Positions 1 through 6,423 of a stretch of 19,637 nucleotides of DNA are shown piece by piece. Origin of the DNA: Bacteroidales bacterium UBA3808. GTDB taxonomy: Bacteria; Bacteroidota; Bacteroidia; Bacteroidales; Paludibacteraceae. The notes beneath the pieces were generated by a model, which did not search any database, was not told the origin of the DNA, and was given only the letters and a program-made list of their open reading frames with translations. Position numbers and translations under genes: made by a program. Where the stretch lies: NCBI GenBank assembly GCA_002369075.1, contig DFEG01000002.1, forward strand, positions 10,871 to 30,507, written 5' to 3'. Within the stretch, counting starts at the first letter, position 1. Every line of letters starts with the position of its first letter.

Positions 1-791
1 TGCTCCTCAGGAATACCTACTGCATCAGGAAGCTTGCCGCCGTATTTGTTGATCATATCTACATACTCCTGCGGAACAGAAGACGAACCGTGAAGAACGA
101 TCGGGAAGCCCGGGAGCTTCTCCATTACAGCGTCGAGCACGTCGAATGCCAATGGAGGAGGAACGAGACGGCCGGTCTTCGGGTCACGGGTGCACTGCTC
201 CGGAGTGAACTTGTATGCACCGTGGCTGGTACCGATGGAGATAGCGAGGGAGTCACAGCCCGTGCGGGTAGCAAAATCAACTACCTCTTCCGGTTTGGTA
301 TAGTGGCTAACAGCAGACGAAACCTCATCCTCAACACCTGCCAACACGCCGAGCTCAGCCTCAACCGTTACGTCGTACTGGTGAGCGTAGTCAACTACTT
401 TCTTGGTGAGGGCGATGTTCTCCTCGTAAGGAAGCGAAGAAGCATCGATCATAACGCTCGAGAAACCGAAATCAACGCAGCTCTTGCAAAGCTCGAAGCT
501 GTCTCCATGGTCGAGATGCAGACAGATCTGCGGGTGCTCCCAACCAAGCTCTTTGGCGTACTCTACTGCGCCTTGAGCCATGTAACGCAACAACGTCTGG
601 TTAGCGTAGTTACGAGCGCCTTTGGATACCTGGAGAATAACCGGGCTCTTGGTCTCTGCAGCTGCTTTGATGATAGCCTGCAGCTGCTCCATGTTGTTGA
701 AGTTAAATGCAGGGATAGCATAGCCTCCCTTGATTGCCTTGGCAAACATCTCACGGGTGTTTACGAGGCCTAATTCTTTGAAACTTACCAT
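1..791 (-). CDS. fba: Fructose-bisphosphate aldolase, class II (3' end beyond window)
   Basis: Reversible aldol cleavage of fructose 1,6-bisphosphate to dihydroxyacetone phosphate and glyceraldehyde 3-phosphate in cytosolic glycolysis and gluconeogenesis. Reading the minus strand from the ATG at 791 gives about 263 residues, starting MVSFKELGLV, without a stop before the edge; family members are usually 300-340 residues, so the C-terminal part is missing. Seen motifs: LHLDHGDSF (about residues 91-99), holding the catalytic Asp and a zinc-binding His; VEAELG (about 143-148); ISIGTSHGAYK; and IVLHGSSSVP, the phosphate and metal-binding loops of zinc-dependent class II enzymes. It is the last visible gene of a probable operon, 42 bases after the short isomerase paralogue. 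That gap holds heptamer repeats and no recognisable promoter, so it is probably read from the promoter at 2766-2797. An aldolase for a related ketose bisphosphate is possible from context, but the sequence looks like ordinary Fba. Confidence 0.95.
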   Translation of the reverse strand, partial: MVSFKELGLVNTREMFAKAIKGGYAIPAFNFNNMEQLQAIIKAAAETKSPVILQVSKGARNYANQTLLRYMAQGAVEYAKELGWEHPQICLHLDHGDSFELCKSCVDFGFSSVMIDASSLPYEENIALTKKVVDYAHQYDVTVEAELGVLAGVEDEVSSAVSHYTKPEEVVDFATRTGCDSLAISIGTSHGAYKFTPEQCTRDPKTGRLVPPPLAFDVLDAVMEKLPGFPIVLHGSSSVPQEYVDMINKYGGKLPDAVGIPEE

Positions 792-806
792 GATAAAACT
801 TTGTTT

Positions 807-841
807 AATTTGTTATTTGTGATTTGTAATTGGTTATTTGA
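807..841. repeat. Heptamer tandem repeat before fba
   Basis: Five consecutive seven-base units are visible on the plus strand: AATTTGT, TATTTGT, GATTTGT, AATTGGT, TATTTGA. They lie in the 42-base gap between the short isomerase gene and fba and run slightly into the isomerase stop region. The unit AATTGGT is identical to the unit found twice inside gtrA. Period and units are read directly; no function is known to me. Confidence 0.75.
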
Positions 842-1613
842 ATTTCTCCGCATGGTGACCTCGAATGAGCACATGGTGGTTGGCAATCGGGTCGGTCAGG
901 AAATAGCGGCTCACCTCCGGTGTGCTCTTTACCCACACCTGCGTGCGGCAAAGGTTCTGCTCATACTGGCACCGCGTCAACTCTACATCCACTGCCAGCA
1001 TCCGCTGCATGTCGTGACTCAGTTTGAGGAGCGTGTAGTCACCAGTCGGCAGTTCGCCGTGGATAGCCACGCCTATGCCCGACTCAAAATGCGTGGTGTA
1101 CTCATGCTTCTTAGTCATACCCAGTGGCAGAGTACAATGTGCAAAGAGCATCTCTCCGTCCGGTTGAATACGCGCGGGGTTAACCTGAAAGCAGAGTTCG
1201 CCCGTCAGCCGCTTGCAAACCATCATCGTCAGGAGTGTCGGTATATCTCCTTCGCAAGCTGCCGGAATACCCTCGTCGTTCAGTTTGGAAAGGGCTATAC
1301 AGCCGGTGTTCTTGACGGTCGATAGCAGGTCGAAGCACCTCAGTGTCACCCCCTGCAGCCTCTCGCGAAGAACTATCTCTTTGAGCCGCTCATAGACCGC
1401 CTCAGCGCCCTTCATACCCGGATCGACCTCGCCGAGAGAGGTCATCTCCTCGATGGGTATATCCACCATCTCGATGTTCATCCTCTCCAGCACATCTTTA
1501 TAATTGACCTGCGAAGCAATGAGCCAGTCGGAGGGCTTGCCTACTACGCCTAAGCGGCTGCGCTTAGGCTCATAGAGCACTTTTTCTGATGGTTTGAATA
1601 CTCTTTCGTTCAT
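834..1613 (-). CDS. L-fucose isomerase family protein lacking the N-terminal domain (paralogue of the upstream gene)
   Basis: This 259-residue protein aligns without gaps to the second two thirds of the upstream 362-residue protein: its residue 20 (RLGVVGKPSDW) matches residue 121 there, and most positions to the C-terminus agree. Shared motifs are RLGVVGKxSDWLIASQV, GEVDPGMKGAEA, RCFDL, LNDEGIPAxCExDIP, KHEYTTHFESGIGVAIHGE and a C-terminal GHHA. The LND, CExD and HH motifs look like the metal and active-site segments of the fucose/arabinose isomerase family (COG2407-like), which interconvert aldoses and ketoses using a divalent metal. The first 19 residues (MNERVFKPSE...) are unrelated filler, so the N-terminal Rossmann-like domain is absent. 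It starts 25 bases after the partner's stop, in the same operon. The substrate is unknown. It may act with the longer paralogue, or be a decayed duplicate, although its frame is intact and its motifs are kept. Confidence 0.8.
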   Translation of the reverse strand: MNERVFKPSEKVLYEPKRSRLGVVGKPSDWLIASQVNYKDVLERMNIEMVDIPIEEMTSLGEVDPGMKGAEAVYERLKEIVLRERLQGVTLRCFDLLSTVKNTGCIALSKLNDEGIPAACEGDIPTLLTMMVCKRLTGELCFQVNPARIQPDGEMLFAHCTLPLGMTKKHEYTTHFESGIGVAIHGELPTGDYTLLKLSHDMQRMLAVDVELTRCQYEQNLCRTQVWVKSTPEVSRYFLTDPIANHHVLIRGHHAEKFK

Positions 1614-1637
1614 TGTACCTCTACCCTTTGTACTTCT

Positions 1638-2726
1638 TTACGGTCTCCAGAACTTGGCGGCGTGGTGACCTTTGATCAGCACGTGGTGGTCCGACAGGGG
1701 TGACGAGAGCAGATACTGGCTCACGATCGGCGTGGACTGGATCCATATCTGCGTACGGCAGAGGTTCTGCTCATACTGGCAGCGGGTTACCTTCACGTTC
1801 ACCGCCAGGAGACGTTTCATGTCATTGCTCAGTTTGACCAGAGTGTAGTCGCCGGCAGGCACCTCGCCGTGGATGGCGACGCCGATACCCGACTCGAAAT
1901 GCGTGGTGTACTCATGTTTCACGGTCATGCCGAGCGCGATCGTACATTTCGCCAACAGGATCTGTCCGTCTGCTTGTACACGCGCGGGACTTCCCATCCA
2001 GCCGGTCTCACCCGTCAGTTTCTTGCAAACCATCATCGTCAGCAGTACCGGTATATCCGCCTCGCAACCGGCTGGAATACCCTCGTCGTTCAGTTTCGAT
2101 ACAGCTATGCAGCCGGTGTTCTTGACGGTCGTGAAGAGGTCGAAACACCTTACCGTGACGCCGTCCAGCTTGTGCTTCGCTACGATCTCGCGCAGACGTT
2201 CGTGGATAGCCTCGGCGCCTTTCATGCCCGGATCCACCTCGCCGATACTCGACAGTTCCTCAAACGGTATATCGACCAGTTCGGCGTTCATTTTCTCCAA
2301 CACCTCTTTGTAATCGACTTGCGAAGCAATCAGCCAGTCGGAAGACTTTCCCACTACGCCCAGACGCAGTTTTTTGTCGCTGTGCAGCACTTTCTCCAGA
2401 GGCGTGCGGGTCAGAGACTCCGTCTCGCTCAATTCGGGAAAGATAATGTCTTTCGGGTGTTGCATGATCTTGGCGATGCCGTTGCGCTGACGGATAAAAC
2501 TGAGGATCTCCAGTGCTGCCGGCAGGGAGTTGCTGTACCCGCCCACCATAAGATAAATAGGTCTCTTCAGATCTATTTTCTTCTCGCGTACGAGGTCCAA
2601 AAACAAGGCCTCCGTACCTCCGGAGAGAATAGCTACTACTTGGTTTTCAGCAATAAAAGAATCTGAAACCTTGAACGGCATTTCAGACACCTCCGTGTGG
2701 AGTTGGGAGCATAAAACGTGTACCAT
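1638..2726 (-). CDS. L-fucose/L-arabinose isomerase family protein
   Basis: A 362-residue protein. Residues about 28-95 (VVAILSGGTEALFLDLV..., VGGYSNSLPAALEIL) form a short Rossmann-like N-terminal domain. Residues 121-362 carry the second Rossmann-like domain (RLGVVGKSSDWLIAS) and the isomerase C-terminal domain: GEVDPGMKGAEA (162-173), RCFDL (193-197), LNDEGIPAGCEADIP (212-226), HEYTTHFESGIG (271-282) and GHH (353-355). The family rearranges aldoses to ketoses with a metal ion; the LND, CExD and HH motifs are the likely metal and catalytic residues. The real substrate cannot be told from sequence. Members such as E. coli FucI are much longer, so this is a compact form. The ATG at 2726 follows a good Bacteroidota promoter (2766-2797), giving a leader of about 30 bases. 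It heads the operon with the short paralogue and fba, which suggests feeding a ketose phosphate into central metabolism (inference). Confidence 0.8.
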   Translation of the reverse strand: MVHVLCSQLHTEVSEMPFKVSDSFIAENQVVAILSGGTEALFLDLVREKKIDLKRPIYLMVGGYSNSLPAALEILSFIRQRNGIAKIMQHPKDIIFPELSETESLTRTPLEKVLHSDKKLRLGVVGKSSDWLIASQVDYKEVLEKMNAELVDIPFEELSSIGEVDPGMKGAEAIHERLREIVAKHKLDGVTVRCFDLFTTVKNTGCIAVSKLNDEGIPAGCEADIPVLLTMMVCKKLTGETGWMGSPARVQADGQILLAKCTIALGMTVKHEYTTHFESGIGVAIHGEVPAGDYTLVKLSNDMKRLLAVNVKVTRCQYEQNLCRTQIWIQSTPIVSQYLLSSPLSDHHVLIKGHHAAKFWRP

Positions 2727-2765
2727 GGTTGTTATTAATTTATGAGGTTTTTTTCATTTTCGCTG

Positions 2766-2797
2766 CAAAATTACTACTTTTTTTTTATATATGCAAG
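2766..2797 (-). promoter_or_regulatory. Bacteroidota-type promoter of the isomerase-fba operon
   Basis: On the minus strand the -7 element TAATTTTG lies at 2773-2766 and the -33 element CTTG (one base off TTTG) at 2797-2794, 20 bases apart. Transcription should start near 2760, about 33 bases ahead of the ATG at 2726. Confidence 0.75.
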
Positions 2798-2813
2798 CAC
2801 GCACGTGATTTTT

Positions 2814-3320
2814 TCATCGGGATTTTCGGAAAGTATAGTATTTTTGTCCGAAATAAGAGACAGCGACCGTGACGAGGGTGATTGCCATCTTAGAGGGCGT
2901 GGGGTACCAGCCGAGGGTCTCCACACACAACTTGAGACCGAAATAGTTAATTGCCAGATTGACCGCCACGATAAGTATATACCGGACCAACTGACGCGCG
3001 CTATGGAGATCTGACTGCGTGAACGTCACATTCTTCTGCAGCCAGAAACCCGTCAGAAGAGTAATCGGAAAAACAATACAGAGAGTGGCTATATGCGGAG
3101 TGAGGCAAAATTGGTAATGGGTAACCGGTAATTGGTAATATACCAAATCATGCCCGATGACGAAGTTATAGATGAGAAAATACAATACCCAGTCAAGTAC
3201 GAGGTTACCGCCTCCGCAGGCGGCGTAACGGAAGAGTTGCTCGGACATTATTCGCCGGAAAGGCGGATAGAAGAAATCAATTATCTTAGTGATTATTTGC
3301 GCCAAGCAGTTCATATTCAT
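2814..3320 (-). CDS. GtrA family membrane protein
   Basis: A 168-residue protein with four predicted membrane segments at about residues 31-54, 74-95, 110-134 and 142-163, and a basic C-terminus (KYYTFRKSR). The pattern FRYAACGGGNLVLDW at the first segment and the closing YFGQKYYTF are typical of GtrA/DPMS-like proteins of Bacteroidales, which are thought to carry or flip lipid-linked sugars for cell-surface glycosylation. The start ATG at 3320 lies only 13 bases after the -7 element of its own promoter, giving an almost leaderless mRNA. Residues 62-71 (YQLPVTHYQF), in the loop between the first and second membrane segments, are encoded by a heptamer tandem repeat, so this loop is probably an added sequence. 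The gene stands alone, divergent from rsmA. A glycosyltransferase partner is not adjacent. Confidence 0.88.
   Translation of the reverse strand: MNMNCLAQIITKIIDFFYPPFRRIMSEQLFRYAACGGGNLVLDWVLYFLIYNFVIGHDLVYYQLPVTHYQFCLTPHIATLCIVFPITLLTGFWLQKNVTFTQSDLHSARQLVRYILIVAVNLAINYFGLKLCVETLGWYPTPSKMAITLVTVAVSYFGQKYYTFRKSR
3109..3136. repeat. Heptamer tandem repeat inside gtrA
   Basis: Four seven-base units on the plus strand: AATTGGT, AATGGGT, AACCGGT, AATTGGT, with a partial fifth (AATATAC). They are translated on the minus strand as loop residues 62-71 of the GtrA protein. Read in the coding direction, the unit is ACCAATT. Confidence 0.85.
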
Positions 3321-3333
3321 ATTATTGAGCGTG

Positions 3334-3365
3334 CAAAATTACTACTTTTTGGGCAAATATGCAAA
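3334..3365 (-). promoter_or_regulatory. Bacteroidota-type promoter of gtrA
   Basis: The minus-strand -7 element TAATTTTG is at 3341-3334 and the -33 element TTTG at 3365-3362, with 20 bases between. The start site should fall near 3328, giving a leader of roughly 8 bases before the ATG at 3320. The 13-mer GCAAATATGCAAA (3353-3365) covering the -33 end recurs exactly at 8307-8319. Confidence 0.85.
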
Positions 3366-3380
3366 TTTTTAAGCAAATAA

Positions 3381-3412
3381 TTTGCGTAATTCAAAAAAAA
3401 GCAGTACTTTTG
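3381..3412 (+). promoter_or_regulatory. Bacteroidota-type promoter of rsmA-corA
   Basis: The -33 element TTTG is at 3381-3384 and the -7 element TACTTTTG at 3405-3412, 20 bases apart. The predicted start near 3418 leaves a leader of about 147 bases before rsmA, far longer than for any other gene here. It is divergent from the gtrA promoter, with 15 bases between the two. Confidence 0.85.
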
Positions 3413-3439
3413 TCATCGATTTCGACGATTAACGACTTC

Positions 3440-3454
3440 GTTGCCTTTGGCAAC
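3440..3454 (+). other. Small hairpin in the rsmA leader
   Basis: Perfect inverted repeat GTTGCC-TTT-GGCAAC, six base pairs around three bases, about 22 bases after the predicted transcription start. In RNA it would form a compact stem-loop. It precedes the larger hairpin at 3482-3513. Confidence 0.5.
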
Positions 3455-3481
3455 TCATGTAGTTATAGTGAAATCTCCTCT

Positions 3482-3513
3482 CAAATTAAAACGGTGTGTA
3501 GCGTTTTAATTTG
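3482..3513 (+). terminator. Perfect 12-bp hairpin followed by a T run in the rsmA leader (attenuator, or end of a small RNA)
   Basis: CAAATTAAAACG (3482-3493) pairs fully with CGTTTTAATTTG (3502-3513) around an 8-base loop, and GGTTTTTAGG follows at once. This has the shape of an intrinsic terminator with an A/T-rich stem. It lies between the only promoter I can see and rsmA, so full read-through cannot be assumed: either it attenuates rsmA-corA, or it ends a short RNA of about 100 bases. The stem could also be a protein-binding operator. Confidence 0.5.
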
Positions 3514-3564
3514 GTTTTTAGGTAACTAAAAGTAACAAATCTATGGACGATTATCACCCTGCTA

Positions 3565-4371
3565 ATGCAACAAGTACATGCCAAAAAATTTCTTGGGCAG
3601 CACTTCTTGACGGACTTGACAGTCGCCCGGAAGATTGCTGAAACCACCTATAAGGGACAAAGTGACCAAGTACCAAGTACCAAGGAAAAAGTACTTGTAT
3701 TGGAGATTGGTCCCGGTATGGGTGTATTAACCCAATATCTCCTCAAAAATCCTAATATCCAACTCACAGCGATAGAGATCGACCGCGAGTCTGTGGCGTA
3801 CCTCAAAGAGTGGTACCCGGAACTGAATCTGATAGAGGGAGATTTCCTGAAACTGGACCTCAATATCATTTATCCCGAAGGCGAGTTCAACGTCATCGGC
3901 AACTATCCTTACAATATCTCCAGCCAGATTTTCTTCAAAGTGCTGGATTATAAAGATCGTATTCCCGTCTGCTCGGGCATGATTCAGAAAGAGGTGGCGG
4001 AACGCATAGCCTCCAAGCCCGGCAAAAAGGCGTATGGTATTCTGTCTGTGTTACTACAAGCTTATTACGATATAGAATATCTGTTTACGGTGGACGGACA
4101 TGTGTTCAATCCTCCTCCCAAGGTCAAGTCGGCTGTGATCCGCATGACTCGGAACAAACGAAGACAACTCGACTGTGATGAAGAGCTCTTCAAAACAGTC
4201 GTTAAAACCGCTTTTAACCAGCGACGAAAACAAATGCGCAATTCTCTTCAACAGCTGGTAGGAAAAGGTAATCCCATCCTCGAAGAGAAGATTTTTACAA
4301 TGCGCCCCGAACAGCTGAGTGTAGAACAATTTATTGAACTAACCACTTTAATTGCTAACAATCATGTCTGA
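3565..4371 (+). CDS. rsmA: 16S rRNA (adenine1518/1519-N6)-dimethyltransferase
   Basis: Dimethylates two adjacent adenines in the 3'-end hairpin of 16S rRNA from S-adenosylmethionine, a late step of 30S assembly (KsgA/Dim1 family). The 268-residue length fits. Seen: KKFLGQHFLTD at the start (residues 7-17), the SAM loop VLEIGPGMGVLT (45-56), the acidic ribose-binding end of strand 2 AIEID (69-73), the catalytic NYPYNIS (113-119), and FNPPPKVKSAV with the RRKQMRNSLQQL helix in the C-terminal domain. The start ATG at 3565 gives the usual MQQVHAKKFLGQHFL opening. Residues 34-41 (DQVPSTKE), just before the SAM loop, are encoded by three heptamer repeats and lengthen a segment that is shorter in relatives as I recall them. 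The stop region overlaps the corA start (ATGTCTGA), suggesting translational coupling. Confidence 0.96.
   Translation: MQQVHAKKFLGQHFLTDLTVARKIAETTYKGQSDQVPSTKEKVLVLEIGPGMGVLTQYLLKNPNIQLTAIEIDRESVAYLKEWYPELNLIEGDFLKLDLNIIYPEGEFNVIGNYPYNISSQIFFKVLDYKDRIPVCSGMIQKEVAERIASKPGKKAYGILSVLLQAYYDIEYLFTVDGHVFNPPPKVKSAVIRMTRNKRRQLDCDEELFKTVVKTAFNQRRKQMRNSLQQLVGKGNPILEEKIFTMRPEQLSVEQFIELTTLIANNHV
3665..3685. repeat. Three heptamer units inside rsmA
   Basis: ACCAAGT, ACCAAGT and ACCAAGG stand head to tail, exactly 21 bases, so the reading frame is kept. They encode part of a loop (about residues 34-41) ahead of the SAM-binding GPGMG motif. The unit differs by one base from ACCAATT, the coding-direction unit of gtrA. 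Confidence 0.85.
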
Positions 4372-5314
4372 AATCAAGATATTTTATAAAGATAAGGAGA
4401 AAATCAAAGTAGCCCGTACTATCTCCGCGCTAAAAGAACTGGACAAGAAAGATATTATCTGGATTGACCTGTTGGACGTGAGTGACAAGACGGAGGATAC
4501 TTTGGAGGGTTTTCTGAAGATTGAGATCCAGGAAGATGAGGAGATGGAGGAAATCGAGATGTCGTCCCGTTACGTACAGACGGATGACTCTATCGTAGCC
4601 AACAGTAACTTCCTGCGGTCTAACTTTGAGATTGAGCCTATCAACTTTATTCTGAAGAACGGTATTCTGGTCTCCATCCGCGATAACGAACTGGACACCT
4701 TCAACGAGACGTTCAAGAAGCTATTCGTCAACACCCGTAATTTCCCGACGGGATATAACGTGCTGGTAGCGCTCTTTGAAACGCGTGTGGAGAAGGACGC
4801 CGACTTAATCGAGGACACCACGGATATGATTACCGAGTTGAGCCAGAAGATCACCGCCGAGTCCGAACATATGGACGAAACCTTACTGGTACAGATTAAG
4901 GACTTACAGGAAAAAGTGACCGTCCTCCGTCAGAACCTGATGGATAAACAGCGAGTGATCTCCAACTTCCTCAAGTGCGATTTCTTCCCTGAAGATCTCT
5001 ATCCGCGGTTGACGATGATCATCAAGGATATAAACTCCCTCTTCGATTATACGAAGTTCGGTTTTGACCGTCTGGACTACCTGCAGGATACCTTCCTCGG
5101 TTTGGTAAACATCGAACAGAACCGCATCATCAAAATCTTCACGGTCATCAATATCATCTTCCTGCCGCCTACGCTCATCGGCAGTCTGTATGGTATGAAC
5201 TTTGATTTTATGCCAGAGCTGCACTGGCAGTTGGGTTATGCCTTTGCACTCGGGCTGATGGTTTTGTCCGTCGTGCTTATCCTGCTTATTTTCAGACTCA
5301 AAAAATGGTTATGA
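4364..5314 (+). CDS. corA: CorA family divalent-cation (magnesium) transporter
   Basis: Inner-membrane pentameric channel for Mg2+, possibly Co2+ or Ni2+. Starting at 4364 (MSEIKIFYKD) gives 316 residues. The start overlaps the rsmA stop in ATGTCTGA; an upstream in-frame ATG at 4352 would add four residues and overlap rsmA further, so the 4364 start is preferred but not certain. The long, acidic N-terminal domain with helical segments (e.g. LVQIKDLQEKVTVLRQNL) leads to two C-terminal membrane helices: IFTVINIIFLPPTLIGSLYGMNF, with the signature GMN at about residues 277-279, and LGLMVLSVVLILLIF, closing with the basic tail RLKKWL. The YGMNF motif is the ion-selectivity loop that defines the family. 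Co-transcription with rsmA is likely. Confidence 0.93.
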   Translation: MSEIKIFYKDKEKIKVARTISALKELDKKDIIWIDLLDVSDKTEDTLEGFLKIEIQEDEEMEEIEMSSRYVQTDDSIVANSNFLRSNFEIEPINFILKNGILVSIRDNELDTFNETFKKLFVNTRNFPTGYNVLVALFETRVEKDADLIEDTTDMITELSQKITAESEHMDETLLVQIKDLQEKVTVLRQNLMDKQRVISNFLKCDFFPEDLYPRLTMIIKDINSLFDYTKFGFDRLDYLQDTFLGLVNIEQNRIIKIFTVINIIFLPPTLIGSLYGMNFDFMPELHWQLGYAFALGLMVLSVVLILLIFRLKKWL

Positions 5315-5478
5315 ACAATTTGTATACACCTGTAGAAAGCGGTAGTCCAAAACATGTTCCACACTGCAAGTATCAAATCAATAAACAATCGTCTATCGGT
5401 TAATGAGTCGATATAAGTCGTTGAAATCGAAAGAAGTTACATCATTTATTAACAATATTAACATCCTATAACTATCAT

Positions 5479-6423
5479 ATGGATTTAAATAAAAAGGAAT
5501 ATATTGATAAAATAAAGAAGTTGGCTAAGGAGAAGAATGCCGTTATTTTTGCGCATTATTATACAAGGCCGGAGATACAAGAATGTGCCGATTTCATCGG
5601 AGATTCTCTTGCGTTGGCTCAACAGGCTACGCGCGTGAGCGCGGATATATTAGTAATGTGCGGCGTGCATTTCATGGGCGAAACGATGAAGATCCTCTGT
5701 CCTGAGAAGAAAGTGCTGATTCCGGATATGAACGCAGGCTGCTCATTGGCAGATAGCTGCAAGGCGGAGGACTTAGCTGCTTTCAAGGCGCAGCATCCCG
5801 ATCATATGGTAGTTTCTTATGTAAACACTTCCGCGGATGTAAAAGCGCTGACGGATGTAGTAGTCACTTCCTCTAATGCCAAGAAGATAGTGGACCAGCT
5901 GCCCAAAGACGCCAAGATCATCTTCGGGCCCGATCATAACTTAGGCAGTTATATAAATTCCGTCACAGGCAGGGAGATGCTTCTTTGGAACGGTGCGTGC
6001 CATGTACACAGCCGTTTCTCCTTAGAGGCTCTGCTGCAACTCAAAGCAGAGAACCCGGGTGTAGAGGTGTTGGCGCATCCGGAGTGTAAAGCGCATATCT
6101 TGGCGCAGAGCGACGTAATAGGTTCTACTAAGGCGTTACTTGAGCACACTATCCAATCGTCCGCCAAACGCTTTATTATTGCCACGGAGAGCGGTATTCT
6201 GCACGAGATGCAGAAAGCTTGTCCGGACAAGGAGTTCATTCCGGTACCGCCGGAGATAACAGAAGGCATAGGATGTTCTTGCAACGAGTGCGAGTACATG
6301 CGTATGAACACCTTGGATAAACTGTACGCCTGCCTGCGTGACGAGCAGCCGGAGATGCATGTAGCAAAAGAGACAGCCGAAAAAGCCGTCTCCTCTATCC
6401 AACGAATGCTTGAGATGAGCTAA
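5479..6423 (+). CDS. nadA: Quinolinate synthase (4Fe-4S)
   Basis: Condenses iminoaspartate with dihydroxyacetone phosphate to quinolinate, the second step of NAD synthesis from aspartate, in the cytosol. The 314 residues match the shorter form of the family. Seen: FAHYYTRPEIQE (24-35), DFIGDSLALA (38-47), MCGVHFMGET (60-69), DMNAGCSLADSC (83-94), GPDHNLGSY (150-158), CHVHSRF (174-180), HPEC (200-203), ATESGILH (235-242) and GCSCNECEYM (265-274). The three cluster ligands are most likely Cys61, Cys174 and one of Cys266/268/271. The usual partners nadB and nadC are not next to it. I found no TAnnTTTG promoter in the 164 bases after corA, so the promoter is unresolved or differs in type. Its TAA stop overlaps the stop of the convergent winged-helix gene by four bases. 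Confidence 0.97.
   Translation: MDLNKKEYIDKIKKLAKEKNAVIFAHYYTRPEIQECADFIGDSLALAQQATRVSADILVMCGVHFMGETMKILCPEKKVLIPDMNAGCSLADSCKAEDLAAFKAQHPDHMVVSYVNTSADVKALTDVVVTSSNAKKIVDQLPKDAKIIFGPDHNLGSYINSVTGREMLLWNGACHVHSRFSLEALLQLKAENPGVEVLAHPECKAHILAQSDVIGSTKALLEHTIQSSAKRFIIATESGILHEMQKACPDKEFIPVPPEITEGIGCSCNECEYMRMNTLDKLYACLRDEQPEMHVAKETAEKAVSSIQRMLEMS

Noticed and set aside
1869..2666. Long opposite-strand open frame of 265 codons over the isomerase gene
   Set aside because: It is a shadow of the isomerase gene: no domain resemblance, no promoter, and the minus-strand protein has clear family motifs.
3543..3641. A 32-codon frame (MDDYHPANAT...) starting ahead of rsmA and overlapping it out of frame
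   Set aside because: It lies mainly within rsmA, has no ribosome-binding signal or recognisable sequence, and is probably chance; a translated leader is possible but unsupported.
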